Of a stretch of DNA of 64,000 nt, positions 14,574-26,360 are shown one piece after another (within the stretch, counting starts at the first letter, position 1; every line of letters starts with the position of its first letter). The notes beneath the pieces are model-generated. The model saw only the letters and a program-made list of their open reading frames with translations, searched no databases and had not been told where the DNA came from. The DNA comes from Cardiocondyla obscurior. Its lineage: Eukaryota > Arthropoda > Insecta > Hymenoptera > Formicidae. Position numbers and translations under genes: made by a program. The stretch spans positions 498,501 to 562,500 of the forward strand of contig NC_091874.1 of NCBI RefSeq assembly GCF_019399895.1, in the 5' to 3' direction.

Positions 14574-17354
14574 TTAGTCATTAGTCGGTGGATCCATTGC
14601 ACATATTATAGCTTTCATTACGCTAGCTGCCGCCAATGCCGCATAAGGCTGCCATTCTTTGATTCGAGTACCGTCTTTGTAATCAGCTATTCCGCGAATT
14701 ACTACGAAATTTTCGCGGCAATTACCCAAGATGCTTTCTACAACAGCATCCATTTCAGCGTCAAATGCAAGCGCGCCGAATCGGCTCGCAAACTTTTGCC
14801 TAAGTTGATCATCTCGTGCAACTTGTCGGCCGGATGCCACCGGCGCTAAATGAATTCGAGAGCATCCATCGGTTCTGTTATAATGGAATATTAATACATA
14901 TTCACGTATCAAAATGTATGTACATGAAATAAAATGTGGAATTAATTTTTATTAACTTACCTTTTATTCATTGAATCTTGAGGTGCGGTTGGATGAGATA
15001 CCTCAATAACGTCTCTTTCTCCAATAGCCATGTATAGTTTGTCAGATTCTGGTGGTGGTGCATTAAAATCATGTTCTGATTGATTGACCAGATTTTGAAC
15101 GCCTTCTTTCATATATGTCTGCCACGGTGGAAACGCTTCATTTTCAGCCTATAAAAAAAATTAACATTGTAGACAAATATAATACGCGGTTAATTAAAAA
15201 AAATTATACAAATTAAGTACTTGTTTCTTAAGAGTCGCTGCAATTTCTTGAAGACCGAGATTCGGTGGGCAATACTCCTTGGTTTCAAAATGATAATTTC
15301 CACTTTCGTTCATCTTGGCACTTTCGCAATAAACATAAGCATATTTTTTATTAAGTGGTGTTGGATGTGATATAACTACATCGCCCAAACGCACGTGTTT
15401 ATTGTAATCTGTATAATGAGGGACTCCGCCACCGACACCAACAAGAAAGACGAAATCCACCTTTTGAAATGTACCTGTAAATACAAAAAATTATAACAAT
15501 AAAAGTAAAAAAATATATACATGTAATTTAAGACAATCTTTTAAAGAAAATACTAAATGCTTACCTAACAATCTAGTAGTAGTATTGCCCGCTGCAGTCA
15601 TTGCTTCTCTAGTATGGCCCACAGTTGGTAGTTTAGTGCACACAATCCGATGTGCACCGATATTGCCTAAAGTGTATACGTTTGATTCGCCTATAACAAA
15701 CAGTATTTATTCGTTATTTTTTTATTTTTATGTATTTTAAAGTTTATATCTCCTTTTATCCTTCATTTGCGTATGATACATGTGCACTGTGCGGCTATTA
15801 ACAAAGTGGAACGGAACCTGTGTCATATGTGACGATAAAATAAGTAATCTGTAGACTAAATATATTTTAATTTATAATTATTAAAAATTAAAACCTTTTA
15901 TTAAAATTTTAAAGAATACTGATAAAAAATATAATTTCTTTAAAAATATTAAAATTATTATTTTAATATTATTTTCGTAAATAAAAATAATAAAAATAAG
16001 TACAATAATGTAAAAAAAAATCCCACAAAATTAATATAATACGAAATACAAATAAAATCAACGTAACATAACAAAATAGCAAAAAAATAAAGCTGTACAA
16101 AACATTCACAAACACAAAACAAAATTGTAACAGTAATTATTTTAGTAACACATATATAAAGAACACAAAATCATTTATAACATAAAGAAAAGTTTCGATA
16201 TTATAGCATCACTTTGCCCTGCATTGTTCTTCGATCACAAGCAATTGGCAAGCTATGAAATGACATTAAAATGATAAAGTTATGTTACAAACTACTTTAC
16301 CAAAACGGCATATCACTCGCGGAACCCCGTCTATCGTGTCTGTCGGTGAACTCGCGGTACCTAAAGTTTCATGCATGATGAAATATATCCTAATTATCGT
16401 TTGAATATTTGCCACCGATTAACGGAGCAATATAAATCGATAGTTATATTTGCATAAAAAAAAAGAAAAAAAGAAAGACTATAATCTAAAATAAATATGT
16501 AGTCAGTCAAAAATCGATAAGGTTAAAGAAAATTTATTACATATAGTTTAATTAAAATGTTTAAAAATGATTATTTAGTAATTTGTTTAAAAAAACAATT
16601 CCAGCAAAGAATAGAAGCAAGGAAGTCAAAAGAATTTTTTTAATATTAGAAAAAAATTCGAGTACAACTATCTGATAATAAGTATCAGATAATCAGAAAT
16701 AAAATAGAGAAATGAGTTTACTTTTCGTAGCATTCGTAGCATATCGTATATCGCAAATCTTACCATTATAGAATTATAATTTTTTTAAATAAAATATATG
16801 TTAAATAGTAATAAATAAGAAAAAAAATCTTACCAACGGTGGTGTAACGAACGAAGGTTTCCTTGTTCTCGACTAATGAATCCACAGCAAGCTTTTCACA
16901 ATATTGAGCCGTAATAATAGCTATAGTGGGTTGTTTTGCCACAGTTGGCATCTGCTTCACCACCTAAGAACATATTTTATAACATTGTATACATAAATTT
17001 CAAAAATCAAATTTAGAAATTAAATTTAAATAATAAATTACTTGAACTTGGGTATCTTCATGAACAACACGTGTAAAAGCCCCATGATCCATTGCTTTAA
17101 CAACTCCTTTCTCTTGAAGCTCTTTCAATTTAGCTTCCACAGCTGATGGTTCCCATCCATGTTCCCTAAAAGCAAATGAATATTTCGATACATTATTTTT
17201 TTCTTGATCTAAATTCTATTAATTTAAAACAATTCAACTTACTTTGCGATGTCAGTTACGGTGACTGGATTTGGATAAGCAGACTCAATAAGCTCCAAAA
17301 CTTTTTCTACTGTTAACTCAATCATTTGACCCATGACTGTTTCGTCTGTAGATA

Positions 17355-17397
<43 letters not shown>

Positions 17398-20300
17398 CAC
17401 TTAATTAATCGTACGATTATGTAATAATTATTATAAGTTTATCTTTTTAAGCCGCGTGTATATCTATTGTAATTTAAAAATCACAGTTAATAGCATTGAA
17501 ACAAGAAAAACAGCACTCCATAACATATGCAAGTTAAATTTTTTGCCGTGTAAATGAGTGTAGATTAATCTAAATTTGTGTATTTAGGTAGCTTTTTATC
17601 TGTCTAATCTGCCTAAAGTAAAAATGTGTGAAAGTTTTAGTATATCTGTAGTAAGTGCATATCTTAACTAGTCTTTGTTTCTATAGCTAGAGTCGAGCTA
17701 AAACCGTTAGTGAAGGATACAGCTAATGTATATGTGAGAGTGGAACTTGAACACATATACATATATGGTAGCTAGTGACCATGAGTAAAAGGTTCGTGCT
17801 CTACATGGATGCATTTCCTTACAGAATGAAGACTAAAAGGGTAATGTCATTGTACTATGTAGTATGGTAATGAATAACCAATTAAAAAGATCGAATGTAG
17901 GACAGGACATGTATGATTCTTATACATGTGTATGTAGCTAACATGTGCACACGAATTTGATGCCATATAATTTCGTATTTAAAGTTAATGCAAAAAAAAA
18001 AATAAAACAACATTGTCGAAACTAAATTTTAATTAAAAAAATTATATCCCAATAACTGATATTTAATATTTAATTTTATCAAACTGTTCATGTATGTTGA
18101 CTGTAAAATATTTTATGTGTTGTGTAACATTTTTATCTCTAATCATGCTGTAAGGGTAAATATGTATATATTGTACACTATGTATAGGGAAATATAGTTC
18201 AAGTCAAATGCTTAAACGCGCGATTTTTCACACTCTAATTAACGTATTATCTAATAATTGTTCATTCATTAAACAGATCGGAAAATTCTTTTTTACATAA
18301 CTCAAGTATATAGTAAAACTTTTATACAAAAGATTGCAATACATTTTCTCTCAACATAAAAAAAAGATATATCTTTTTAATTTCTGAATGGAACGTCGTA
18401 ATATAAATCAATGCAAATCGTAATATTAGGCAAACTGTGTTAAGTCAATGTTGTTATGGTTACCAGATTATGTGCCAAGCGGTAAATGTATGTACATTCA
18501 CCAGCTAAGTAAAAAGAAATTTCTTTTCTTTTAATCTAAAATTATGTATTATGTGAAAGGATTTCGAAATATTTTATTCGGTAAGTATTGTGTTATGGAA
18601 AATATATTATGTGTGTCAAAGTTTTGTTCAAACTATTAGCCTGTGTACGAGAAAAGAAAGAGAATAAACATCAATGAAATGTGACAAAGATGCTGATTTT
18701 TTTTCATTCTCGAACCTGAACTCCACATAACTTTCTCTGAGGGAGGAAGTGTGAATAGTAAGTGACCAGTAGCTGTGAATAATAGAAATTAAGTATGAAA
18801 TAGATGTTCACGCTCAATACAATGTAATTGCGAGTACAGAATGTATACATGAGAAAACCCTGACTTTAATTTACACAATGAATATATGAGGTACTAAGAG
18901 TTTTAGTCAAGTGTGCATTTCCTTTTGAGTTCAGCTATAACATGCACTTGAGACATGTCTAATATCTTTCAATAAAGAACCATTAAGCTCAATCGACTTA
19001 ATCAAATAACCATTAACTCCCTTCCCTTTTACTCATATAGATCTTTCTTGTTTTATTAAACTAAAATAGATTATAATTGGAAAACCAGAATGCATATAAG
19101 AAATGTATAGACTATTAATTTCATGTATCTTATATGCAATCTCTACAATACAATAATGTACCAAAAATTAAATAACTACTTACATGGTCTGCTTGGAAGG
19201 GTAATTGGCTCTTCCAATTGTCTCAATTCTACTTCTAGTTTTTTAATACTGAGATATTTATGTTGCATCAATTTCATTATCTTTTTAATAAATCCCACAT
19301 AATCTACAAAAAAATATCTGACGTTATTAAAAATAAAAATAAAAAAAATTAAAATTATAAAAAATTACATATAAAAAACCAGTCATTATTTTAAAAATAA
19401 ATTTTAGTGACTTTATAAATGCTATAGATAACGTTTGCTATTCTTTCTCAAATGTCATATAGAATTTATGCTCACTACTGTTATACTGTCTACAGTTTAA
19501 AATTAGATTTAAGAGTGTTTATAAGATAACAAAGAAACATTCGTGTTTAAGTTCTTGAGTTATATCAGATACATTTGATGTAAAGAATACAGTTCTAAGA
19601 AACACTACTTGGATTGCCGATTAATGCATATCATGTTACAATTTACCTCTGGGAAATTCCTGTGGCGTCACAAGTTCCCTGAAGAATTCTTGTGCAACGC
19701 TCGGCTGTTCTGTTTCAACAAGTGTATCGACAAACCAGAATTGGAGAGTTCTCTGTTCCTGTGTATGCTTCCCAGTTTGTGCACTCACTAAAAACACTCT
19801 AAACTGTAAGCACAATTGCGCGGGATGCATCTCGCCGTTCGTAACTGGAACAATTAAATATATTAAATATGAGATTTGTTCAAGATTTAATCGAAAAAAT
19901 TAATTTTATTTATTAATTTCGACAAATATATTGTACCTGCCACAGCCTGTTTGTTGATAACAATTCCCTTGTGATCACCACCAGCGATGTGAACGTTGTT
20001 CTCGTTCCCATTTTCAGCTGGAGCCTCCAAAGCTTGCCTTTCAATTATTAATGTCGTAGAGTTGGCCGTTTTGCATTTTGGCGTCATAACAATGTGCTCT
20101 ATTTCGGAAATAGAAAAAAAAGGTGCACATTCACAAAAAGTTCCTTATCTTCATCCTTATCGTGCAAGATTAAAATTAGAGAATTGTGCTTCACAATTTT
20201 ACCGAATTTCACCTGTGCGTTTCTATTTTTTGATTTATTTTATTTAACAATCCTATTTAAAATATTCGAATCGAGTAAGTCAGCGACGAGTGCTGACGAA

Positions 20301-20430
20301 GAAAAAAGAACATCGCGGTAATCCACTTGATCTCTGAATGAAAATTATTCTCCTGCTGTCTCGTAAATCTTACTGTCCGAGTGTACACACGAGAAACCGC
20401 GTTTTATAACTTACCAGTCTTTTCGCCCAT
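14574..20430 (-). CDS. PNP/UDP-phosphorylase-domain protein with winged-helix-like segment (putative nucleosidase)
   Basis: Eleven exons join in frame to 576 residues: 20415-20430, 19937-20098, 19647-19844, 19184-19303, 17243-17354, 17042-17165, 16834-16963, 15565-15690, 15221-15474, 14961-15148 and 14574-14874. Residues 1-165 are not recognised (polar start, then an alpha/beta-looking stretch). Residues ~166-244 (ELTVEKVLELIESAYPNPVT onward) look like a winged helix. Residues ~255-570 are a nucleoside phosphorylase/nucleosidase fold. It has IAIITAQYCE (Glu267 aligns with the catalytic Glu12 of bacterial MTA/SAH nucleosidase), GVGGGV with RLGDVVIS, AEMDAV (Glu517, ribose contact) and RGIADYKDG (Asp541, base-protonating Asp). 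Wording around TLGNIGAHRIV and IADYKDG...WQPYAA is closest, as I recall the families, to PNP effector domains of fungal NLR proteins. Catalysis on a nucleoside or nucleotide is inferred; the substrate is unknown. It is head-to-head with Pex16. MTPKCK in exon 2 is an alternative start. Confidence 0.85.
15691..16833 (-). other. intron 7 of the PNP-like gene
   Basis: About 1.1 kb of AT-rich sequence with A-rich runs. No coding exon or structured element is evident. Confidence 0.6.
17358..17393. repeat. poly-A (poly-T on gene strand) tract at a splice acceptor
   Basis: About 36 consecutive A on the plus strand. On the minus strand it is an uninterrupted T-run that ends just before the AAG acceptor of the PNP-like gene's fifth coding exon, so it forms the whole polypyrimidine tract. 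Confidence 0.9.
17394..19183 (-). other. intron 4 of the PNP-like gene
   Basis: About 1.8 kb, the longest intron of the gene. It separates the unrecognised N-terminal exons from the winged-helix and nucleosidase exons. An internal promoter giving a shorter protein starting at the MGQMIEL methionine (residue ~172) is possible but not shown. Confidence 0.5.
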
Positions 20431-22032
20431 CTTTGCAATGTCGTTTCGTCCCGTTTACTGTGGCACACTACAGTTCCTTGACAAAAGTGACAGGAAGGCG
20501 CGCCGAACCAGAACGCCTCGTGACGATAACACAACGTTGACACCTGCTCCGATCGACGAGCGGCTGCTGACTGTCGTCAGTCGTCAGTGGCGTCACCGAT
20601 TACACTTTTTCTTTTTCTCTTTATGCGCCTTTCCAGTCTCCCGTTTCCCACTTCCCACTTCGACTTCCACCCTCCTCGCACGTCGGCGCTGGCGCCTGTG
20701 ATGTTAGTCGCCGATGCATCACCCTATTTTACATCATCCCTTCTTGTCCTCATTAAACGATCCCTTGGACCCAACCCTGTCGCTTAGTCACACTCGTATT
20801 TTTTACGGGGGAAGTTCAGTGGCTCGAAAAAAGAACCGATCAGCAGAGACTGTAATCAGATGATTTAGCGCAAAGGTCGGCGTTCGATTGTTCATCGATG
20901 TGTCACCGATCGCACAAATGACATCATCGATATTTATAACTTGTGAATGATAATGTTTAAAAAATTAGTATGACGCTTGAATTAATTGAAAACCTTACTC
21001 GCAACCAGAGAGTCCAACTCGGAATCGCGGCTTCCACGTGTACAAATACAGAGGCTCGTCCGTGTGAAGCCAGCGCTTCGGCTACTATCGGATAGAAGAA
21101 AAGGCCAGAGCTATAAACTGTCTGTCCTACTCTTTCGCGGCGTCGCCGGCAGTAGTTATCATAGATCCGCTTCTCGGTAACATCGCCGAGTTATAAGATG
21201 AGAGCAGACATATAAACTTAACAATAAAATTAATATTTTATAATTTAAACTCACAATCAGTTAAGGCTGGTGTTCATAGATAACGACCTAAAATTCGCAC
21301 ATGCTTCTTATTATATTTTTGCTTTTTTTTTAGGAAAACTATGATCTAACAAACGATTTTCTTTGCATATTTGGTAATAACAAACGATTGCGCATCGATT
21401 AAGCGTAAGTAGAAGTAAAAATTTTACTTGGGGTGCTAACTTTATACTCAAATTAATTTTTTAATTTCTATAAAAAATATTATCTAACAAACGTTTTTCT
21501 TTATCTAACATTCAATAAGAAACGACTAACAATCGATTTGCAATAACGAAAATTAAAAATTCCGAAATGGGGGTGCTAACTTTATTGAGGTAAGCGGACC
21601 CGCCGACGACGCCGACGTCGCCTGGCGTCCCGCAGCGCCGTCCAGACGCGTCGAAAACCGCGCCGCCGAGGCGTCGTTAAAGCCGTTTTCTTTTCGCATA
21701 ACCGACATTGATTTTATTATTGTTATTATTTCTCGAGCAATTTGCTGTCGCGGAAAATTATGACGGATTCAAATAATTAATATAATTTAATTTAATTTAT
21801 TAATTAGTTCATAAAAAAAAAAAATAAGTCGATCTCCGTTCGAGATGATCGACGAGAAAAAAAATTCGAAACTCGAAAGCTTCGAGTTGTGCTTCGACCT
21901 TTGGAATAAAACATGGCAGCTCCAATATGCTCGACGCGATAATTAATGTATTCATAATGAAATAAGCAAAACTGAACGTTTAACGAATGTTTTGCTGTAA
22001 AAAAAAAAAATATATATATATCTAACAACAAA
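20431..22032. promoter_or_regulatory. shared upstream region of the PNP-like gene (-) and Pex16 (+)
   Basis: A 1.6-kb head-to-head intergenic region. It contains a moderately GC-rich part (20440-20800), an AT-rich middle with a diverged tandem duplication (about 21343-21585), and a GC-rich block at about 21590-21680. It may serve both genes. No TATA box or clear initiator could be assigned with confidence. Confidence 0.5.
21343..21585. repeat. diverged tandem duplication, period ~139 bp
   Basis: Two copies each begin with a TCTAACAAACG segment (about 21345 and 21483) and end with GGGTGCTAACTTTAT (21431-21445 and 21571-21585). The spacing is about 138-140 bases at both ends. The interiors are similar but mutated. 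Confidence 0.75.
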
Positions 22033-23425
22033 ATGGCAAGTTGTATCAATTCCACGTTAAACAATCTGCTCGGATCCTACAAGAAATGGATCGTGGCAAA
22101 CCCGCAGCTCCTGACCGACATCGAGGCCACCGTCAGATGTTTGTCTTATTTTAGTTTTGGTTAGAGAACAACGCTGATTAAAATTTACTTATCGCACTTG
22201 TAGCCTAGGCGCAACTATTAAAATGTATATGTGCTCTTTGCAGGACAATTCCGCGATTCGACTCTGGCCGTCGAGCTGATTTACTCCATGCCGAACCTGA
22301 TCGTGTTCTGCAACGATCTGCTTATGTATAGTAGTAAACGTCAACACCTCAAGATACCGCAGTTTGACTCAAAGATCAAAATCTGGTTGACCGTAGTGGA
22401 GTACACGGAGACGTTGCTCGAGGTGTCCGCTAAGAAGTTATGGGGCCCTAAGGGAAAGTGGCTGATAATCGTAATTGTACAATTGTTTAAGTACGAACTT
22501 GGCTTTTCTATTTCAGCGATACGCAAACTTTTCTTTTGCATCGAGCTCGATTAACGTTTGCTCGTTTTAGGGCTGTGCTGCGACTGCTATCAATCCACAT
22601 GTACAAGGAACGTATAACAAAGAGCCCAGCAACTCCACCTCTTAACAGAGAGAAGTTCAATAAGGTTATCAATGGGGTTAACGATGACGTGGTGTCCAAA
22701 GAGGGTTTCATGCTGAAAAGATCGGGTACCGTTATTCGCAGCGTAAAGTATTCGGTTCCTATAAAAACCCGAACGTGGAAGGCATTGCCTTCCATTATAG
22801 ATGAGAATAAAAACTTGAGAAATGAACAAAAACAGAAATCTGAAAGGAATCTTAAGTTAGCTGAGGTCAGTTGAAGTATCAACGATGTTATATAATAAGT
22901 ATTTAGCGTGATAAAAGATTATCATGCTTTTTATTTAATTTAACATTAAATGAAATAAAAAGCACAGTAATGCATTGTACAATTTTCAGAGTCTTTATGT
23001 AACAAAGCCATTGCTACATCTTGGATGTATGTATGTTACCAGTCAGAATCACTGGCCACCGTGGATATTATCGCTTATTATCGACATAACCAGGTAAATA
23101 ACATAAATTGATACATTATTATAGTTAATATATTTTCTACATAATTTTGAAACGTTATCGTCTGTGCAGTTTGAAAATCTTAACGCGTTGCGCCTCGAAA
23201 GCTCTGTTCAGCAAAGAAGAGGAAGAAGAACTCGTGCGCCGAAGATTAAGCTTGTTATTGTACATTTTGCGATCACCGTTTTACGACAAATACAGCCGTA
23301 ACAAGATAAACACGTTACTCGACACGTTATCTACCTCTGTGCCTCTTGCCAAGTACTTAGCAAGCGCTGTTAAAAAAAATTTACCGTATATGCAGAGTAC
23401 GTATTTTTACATGTGGTCACGCTAA
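22033..23425 (+). CDS. Pex16: Peroxisomal biogenesis factor 16 (peroxin-16)
   Basis: Five exons give a complete 342-residue protein: 22033-22159, 22244-22490, 22571-22865, 22990-23093 and 23170-23425. All splice borders are GT-AG and frame is kept. Family features are the N-terminal YKKWIVANPQ and the GQFRDSTLAVELIYSMPNL segment. Later come the conserved basic stretch ending RTWKALPSIIDE and the SLYVTKPLLHLG...WPPWILSLIIDI membrane region. Pex16 is an integral peroxisomal/ER membrane protein that recruits Pex3 and helps form peroxisomal membranes. Length agrees with animal Pex16 (about 340 residues). The start follows an AT-rich leader. AATAAA at 23632-23637 is a plausible poly(A) signal. Nothing suggests that it is broken. 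Confidence 0.95.
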
Positions 23426-24475
23426 CTTCATCCCGACGTGAGGCTCGACATAGAAAACGCATCAAGTGAACTTTGCGCAAATACAAAAAAACCACATAAT
23501 TTAAGCATTCCATAATTGGAACATCATAGAGTAACGTTATTTTTATATTTTTCTCTGTTATACTGTTTCAGGATGATTTTTAAACGATGGTGTTTATAAT
23601 TGGTATATTTTATTTTTCATTAATTTATAGAAATAAATTATACGAAGGGCATCAGAGAGAAGTCATTTTCTCCTTCAGCGATCTCATCAATTCGGTCTAA
23701 TTATCTTTATTAGCGTCCTTCTAATCAACTCGTTAGCCCGTAAGCGTGAAGCGAGAAGAAGGACGAGTGCGTTTCTCGAATGCTTCATGTAAAAGGCCTC
23801 GTCTGACAGCCCTTTCGTCACGGATGCCAAACGCAGAGTAAGATAACTTATCACCTCTTGCAAAACAACATATATTGTAACAACCTTAAAACAATGTTGA
23901 ATGAGATCAGCGGTGCGTGATACACGGTCTACTCGCACCGGTGATTCCTGATTATTGACCTTCGTTGCTTATTTTATCAATGAGACGGCGGTGGCCTTGC
24001 TCTTTCTCTCTGTGTCAAGTGGTAGCGCGGCTATTTCGAGCCGCCGGGAATACCAGCGTGCGCGCATGCCACGCATTATTACACATAATCGTAATTATAA
24101 TCGGAAGTAATTTGCTTATTTTTTTTTTCCATGCTGTGCTAGATATTTTACGCGAGATACAGTTGGGAGAGTCCGGCGAGTGTCGTTACCAGGAACTATC
24201 GTTTATAGCGCTACGTAAAAGGTCATACATTATATATCGTCCCGCTGGATGCGCGAACTAATGTTTCCCTCAAAGTTATGAAAAACGGAAACGATATTAC
24301 CGCTCTGCAACGCACTGATGCACTTATCTCTCTCTCTTTCTATATATATATGTATATATGCATATATAAATCTCGTAAGTCGCACTTCGAGCTTTACTTG
24401 TTGCGAGTCAGTTTCATTCACAGGGGTCTAAATCAGTTTTTTTCGCTCTTCTCTTTTTAATATTGGGTCTTCAAG
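23426..24475. other. intergenic, Pex16 3' UTR and protease-homologue promoter
   Basis: About 1 kb. The left part is the likely Pex16 3' UTR with AATAAA at 23632-23637. The right part precedes the protease-homologue start. Short ORFs on both strands have no recognisable motif. Confidence 0.6.
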
Positions 24476-26360
24476 ATGAATGGTGCTTTGATACTTCTGC
24501 TGTCGTTGTACAAATTACTGCAAAATATTGTCTTTGCACAGGTCACTTTTGATCCAACTGCAACGAGTATGTACATTATATCATATTACATTATGTTACA
24601 CTAAATACTATTATCTCTAAAAAATGTCCTACTTTACGAATTATTATATTTTTTAAATGCATTTTGTTGTCGTTTACAGCTGCTATTGTGAATCAGTCGT
24701 GTCAGTGCTACCCTGGAACTACCTGTCCTGCGGGCACTGTAGGCGGTTTCGACGTCAGAATAGTGAATACGGTAATATATTTCAGTTTACATAAAACAAA
24801 AAAATACAATAAAAATGATATATTATACAAGGTGGTCCATTTAAGTAAGGCCTCCTAAATTGGAGAAATACTCTTGGCCTATCTTGGGGAAATACTCATC
24901 AATAAAAAAAAAAAACGTATTTAATATTTTTTCGAGATTTATAGAATGGTACCAAAAAGACCACCCCCCTCTCTTCCTTGAGAGGGAGGGCAGGGGTAAC
25001 TTTTGGTACCATTATTTGGTATTAATATATTAACATGTGATTTTTTTTTTTTTTTAGGGAACAACTTGCCCTACTGGATATGTGGCTTGCTGTACATCTG
25101 GCGGAGGCGGTACAAATCCTGGATGTGGTATACGAAGGATACCACCTTCCCAGCACCCGGTAGGACAAGCTGCTGTAGGTGCATATCCGTGGATGGTGGC
25201 TATTTTAACAAACAATAACGGTTACGTCGGGGGAGGAGTGCTTATTAGTGCGACGCACGTTCTTACCGTCGCTCATAAAGTGGCGAGCTATAGGTAAGTG
25301 TCACATGCGTACAAATTATTAAAGGATATATTTCTTATTTTTTATATAAATTTTTTAAGGGAACGATTACTAAAATTCGGTAACGTGATATATAGATATT
25401 AGTATTTTTCATAATATACGTACTTAATTAAAGTATATTACAGAGGTGGTGACATTAAAGTAAGATTAGGTGCATGGGACCTCTCAGCTGCAACTAATAA
25501 TGCCTATCCACCCGTTGAGATCTCCGTGGCAAAGGTTACAGCGAACGAGTATTACGATCCGGTGACACTCCGCAACGATGTAGCAGTGCTTAAATTAAGT
25601 TCAGCTGCCCCCATCGCCACTAGTCTTAACATCAACACGGCGTGTTTGCCAACTGCAGCACCTGCCGCAGGAACGAGGCACGTATAATTAGTATATTTAA
25701 TTCAAAATTATTATTTCATTCTTTTTACATTAAAAGATTTTGCTATTTTGTATTGTAATTATATTAATTTTTATATCAGTGCTTATTAAACATTAAAATG
25801 GCCGAAATAAATAAATAAATAAATAAATAAATAAATATATATATATATATTGATTACCGATATTATTTTTTAGTTGTTGGGTGACGGGCTGGGGAACAAC
25901 TGCCTTTATAGGTGGCACAATGCCGACTATTCTAAAAGAGGTGGACGTGCTCGTAGTAAATCAACCACAATGTCAAACAGCCCTTCGTACAACGAGACTC
26001 GGTGCTAGTTTCAATCTGGATAATTCTTTTATGTGCGCTGGAGGGCAAGTTGGAAAGGACGCATGCACTGTAAGAAAATACAACATATATTACTTCTTGC
26101 GTTAAATATAAATGTTCAAAATAGCAACCAAATTATGTATTTAATTTTTGCATTTAATATCTATTCATTAAATTTAAAATTACTAATTTTTTTTATAGGG
26201 TGACGGAGGCTCACCGCTGGTGTGTTCAACGAATAACGGGCCATATCAAGTTGTTGGACTGGTTACTTGGGGTATAGGTTGTGCATCTCCAGGAGTACCT
26301 GGGGTATATACCAGTGTGTCTAGTTTGTCTTCCTGGATTAATGACGCAAAAATGACATAA
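24476..26360 (+). CDS. Clip-domain serine protease homologue (non-catalytic)
   Basis: Six exons give 336 residues: 24476-24566, 24680-24771, 25058-25293, 25444-25677, 25874-26069 and 26199-26360. A hydrophobic signal peptide (about 1-21) ends near VFAQ. A cysteine-rich clip-type domain follows (about 38-84). The chymotrypsin fold runs from ~95 to the end. His134 (TVAHKV) and Asp185 (NDVAVL) of the triad are present. The serine motif reads GDGGSP at 284-289, so the nucleophile is Gly286. This is the usual form of CLIPA-type homologues such as prophenoloxidase-activating cofactors, which act in haemolymph as cofactors in melanisation and Toll-type cascades. The protein should be secreted and unable to cleave peptides. 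The donor of intron 4 appears to be GC (25678-25679). AATAAA is at 26463-26468. Confidence 0.93.
24824..25013. mobile_element. possible small TIR element / hairpin insertion in intron 2
   Basis: The left end contains GGTGGTCCATTTAAGT (24831-24846). The reverse complement of about 24951-24969 gives a similar GGTGGTCTTTTTGGT. Inside are two direct repeats of TTGG(A/G)GAAATACTC (24860-24873 and 24884-24897). A second inverted repeat, exact over 13 bases, joins 24945-24957 to 25001-25013. This suggests a degenerate MITE-like insertion, but boundaries and target duplication are unclear. Confidence 0.4.
25805..25850. repeat. (AAAT)n-(AT)n microsatellite
   Basis: A tetranucleotide AAAT repeat runs into an AT dinucleotide repeat just upstream of the exon 5 acceptor of the protease homologue. 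Confidence 0.95.
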
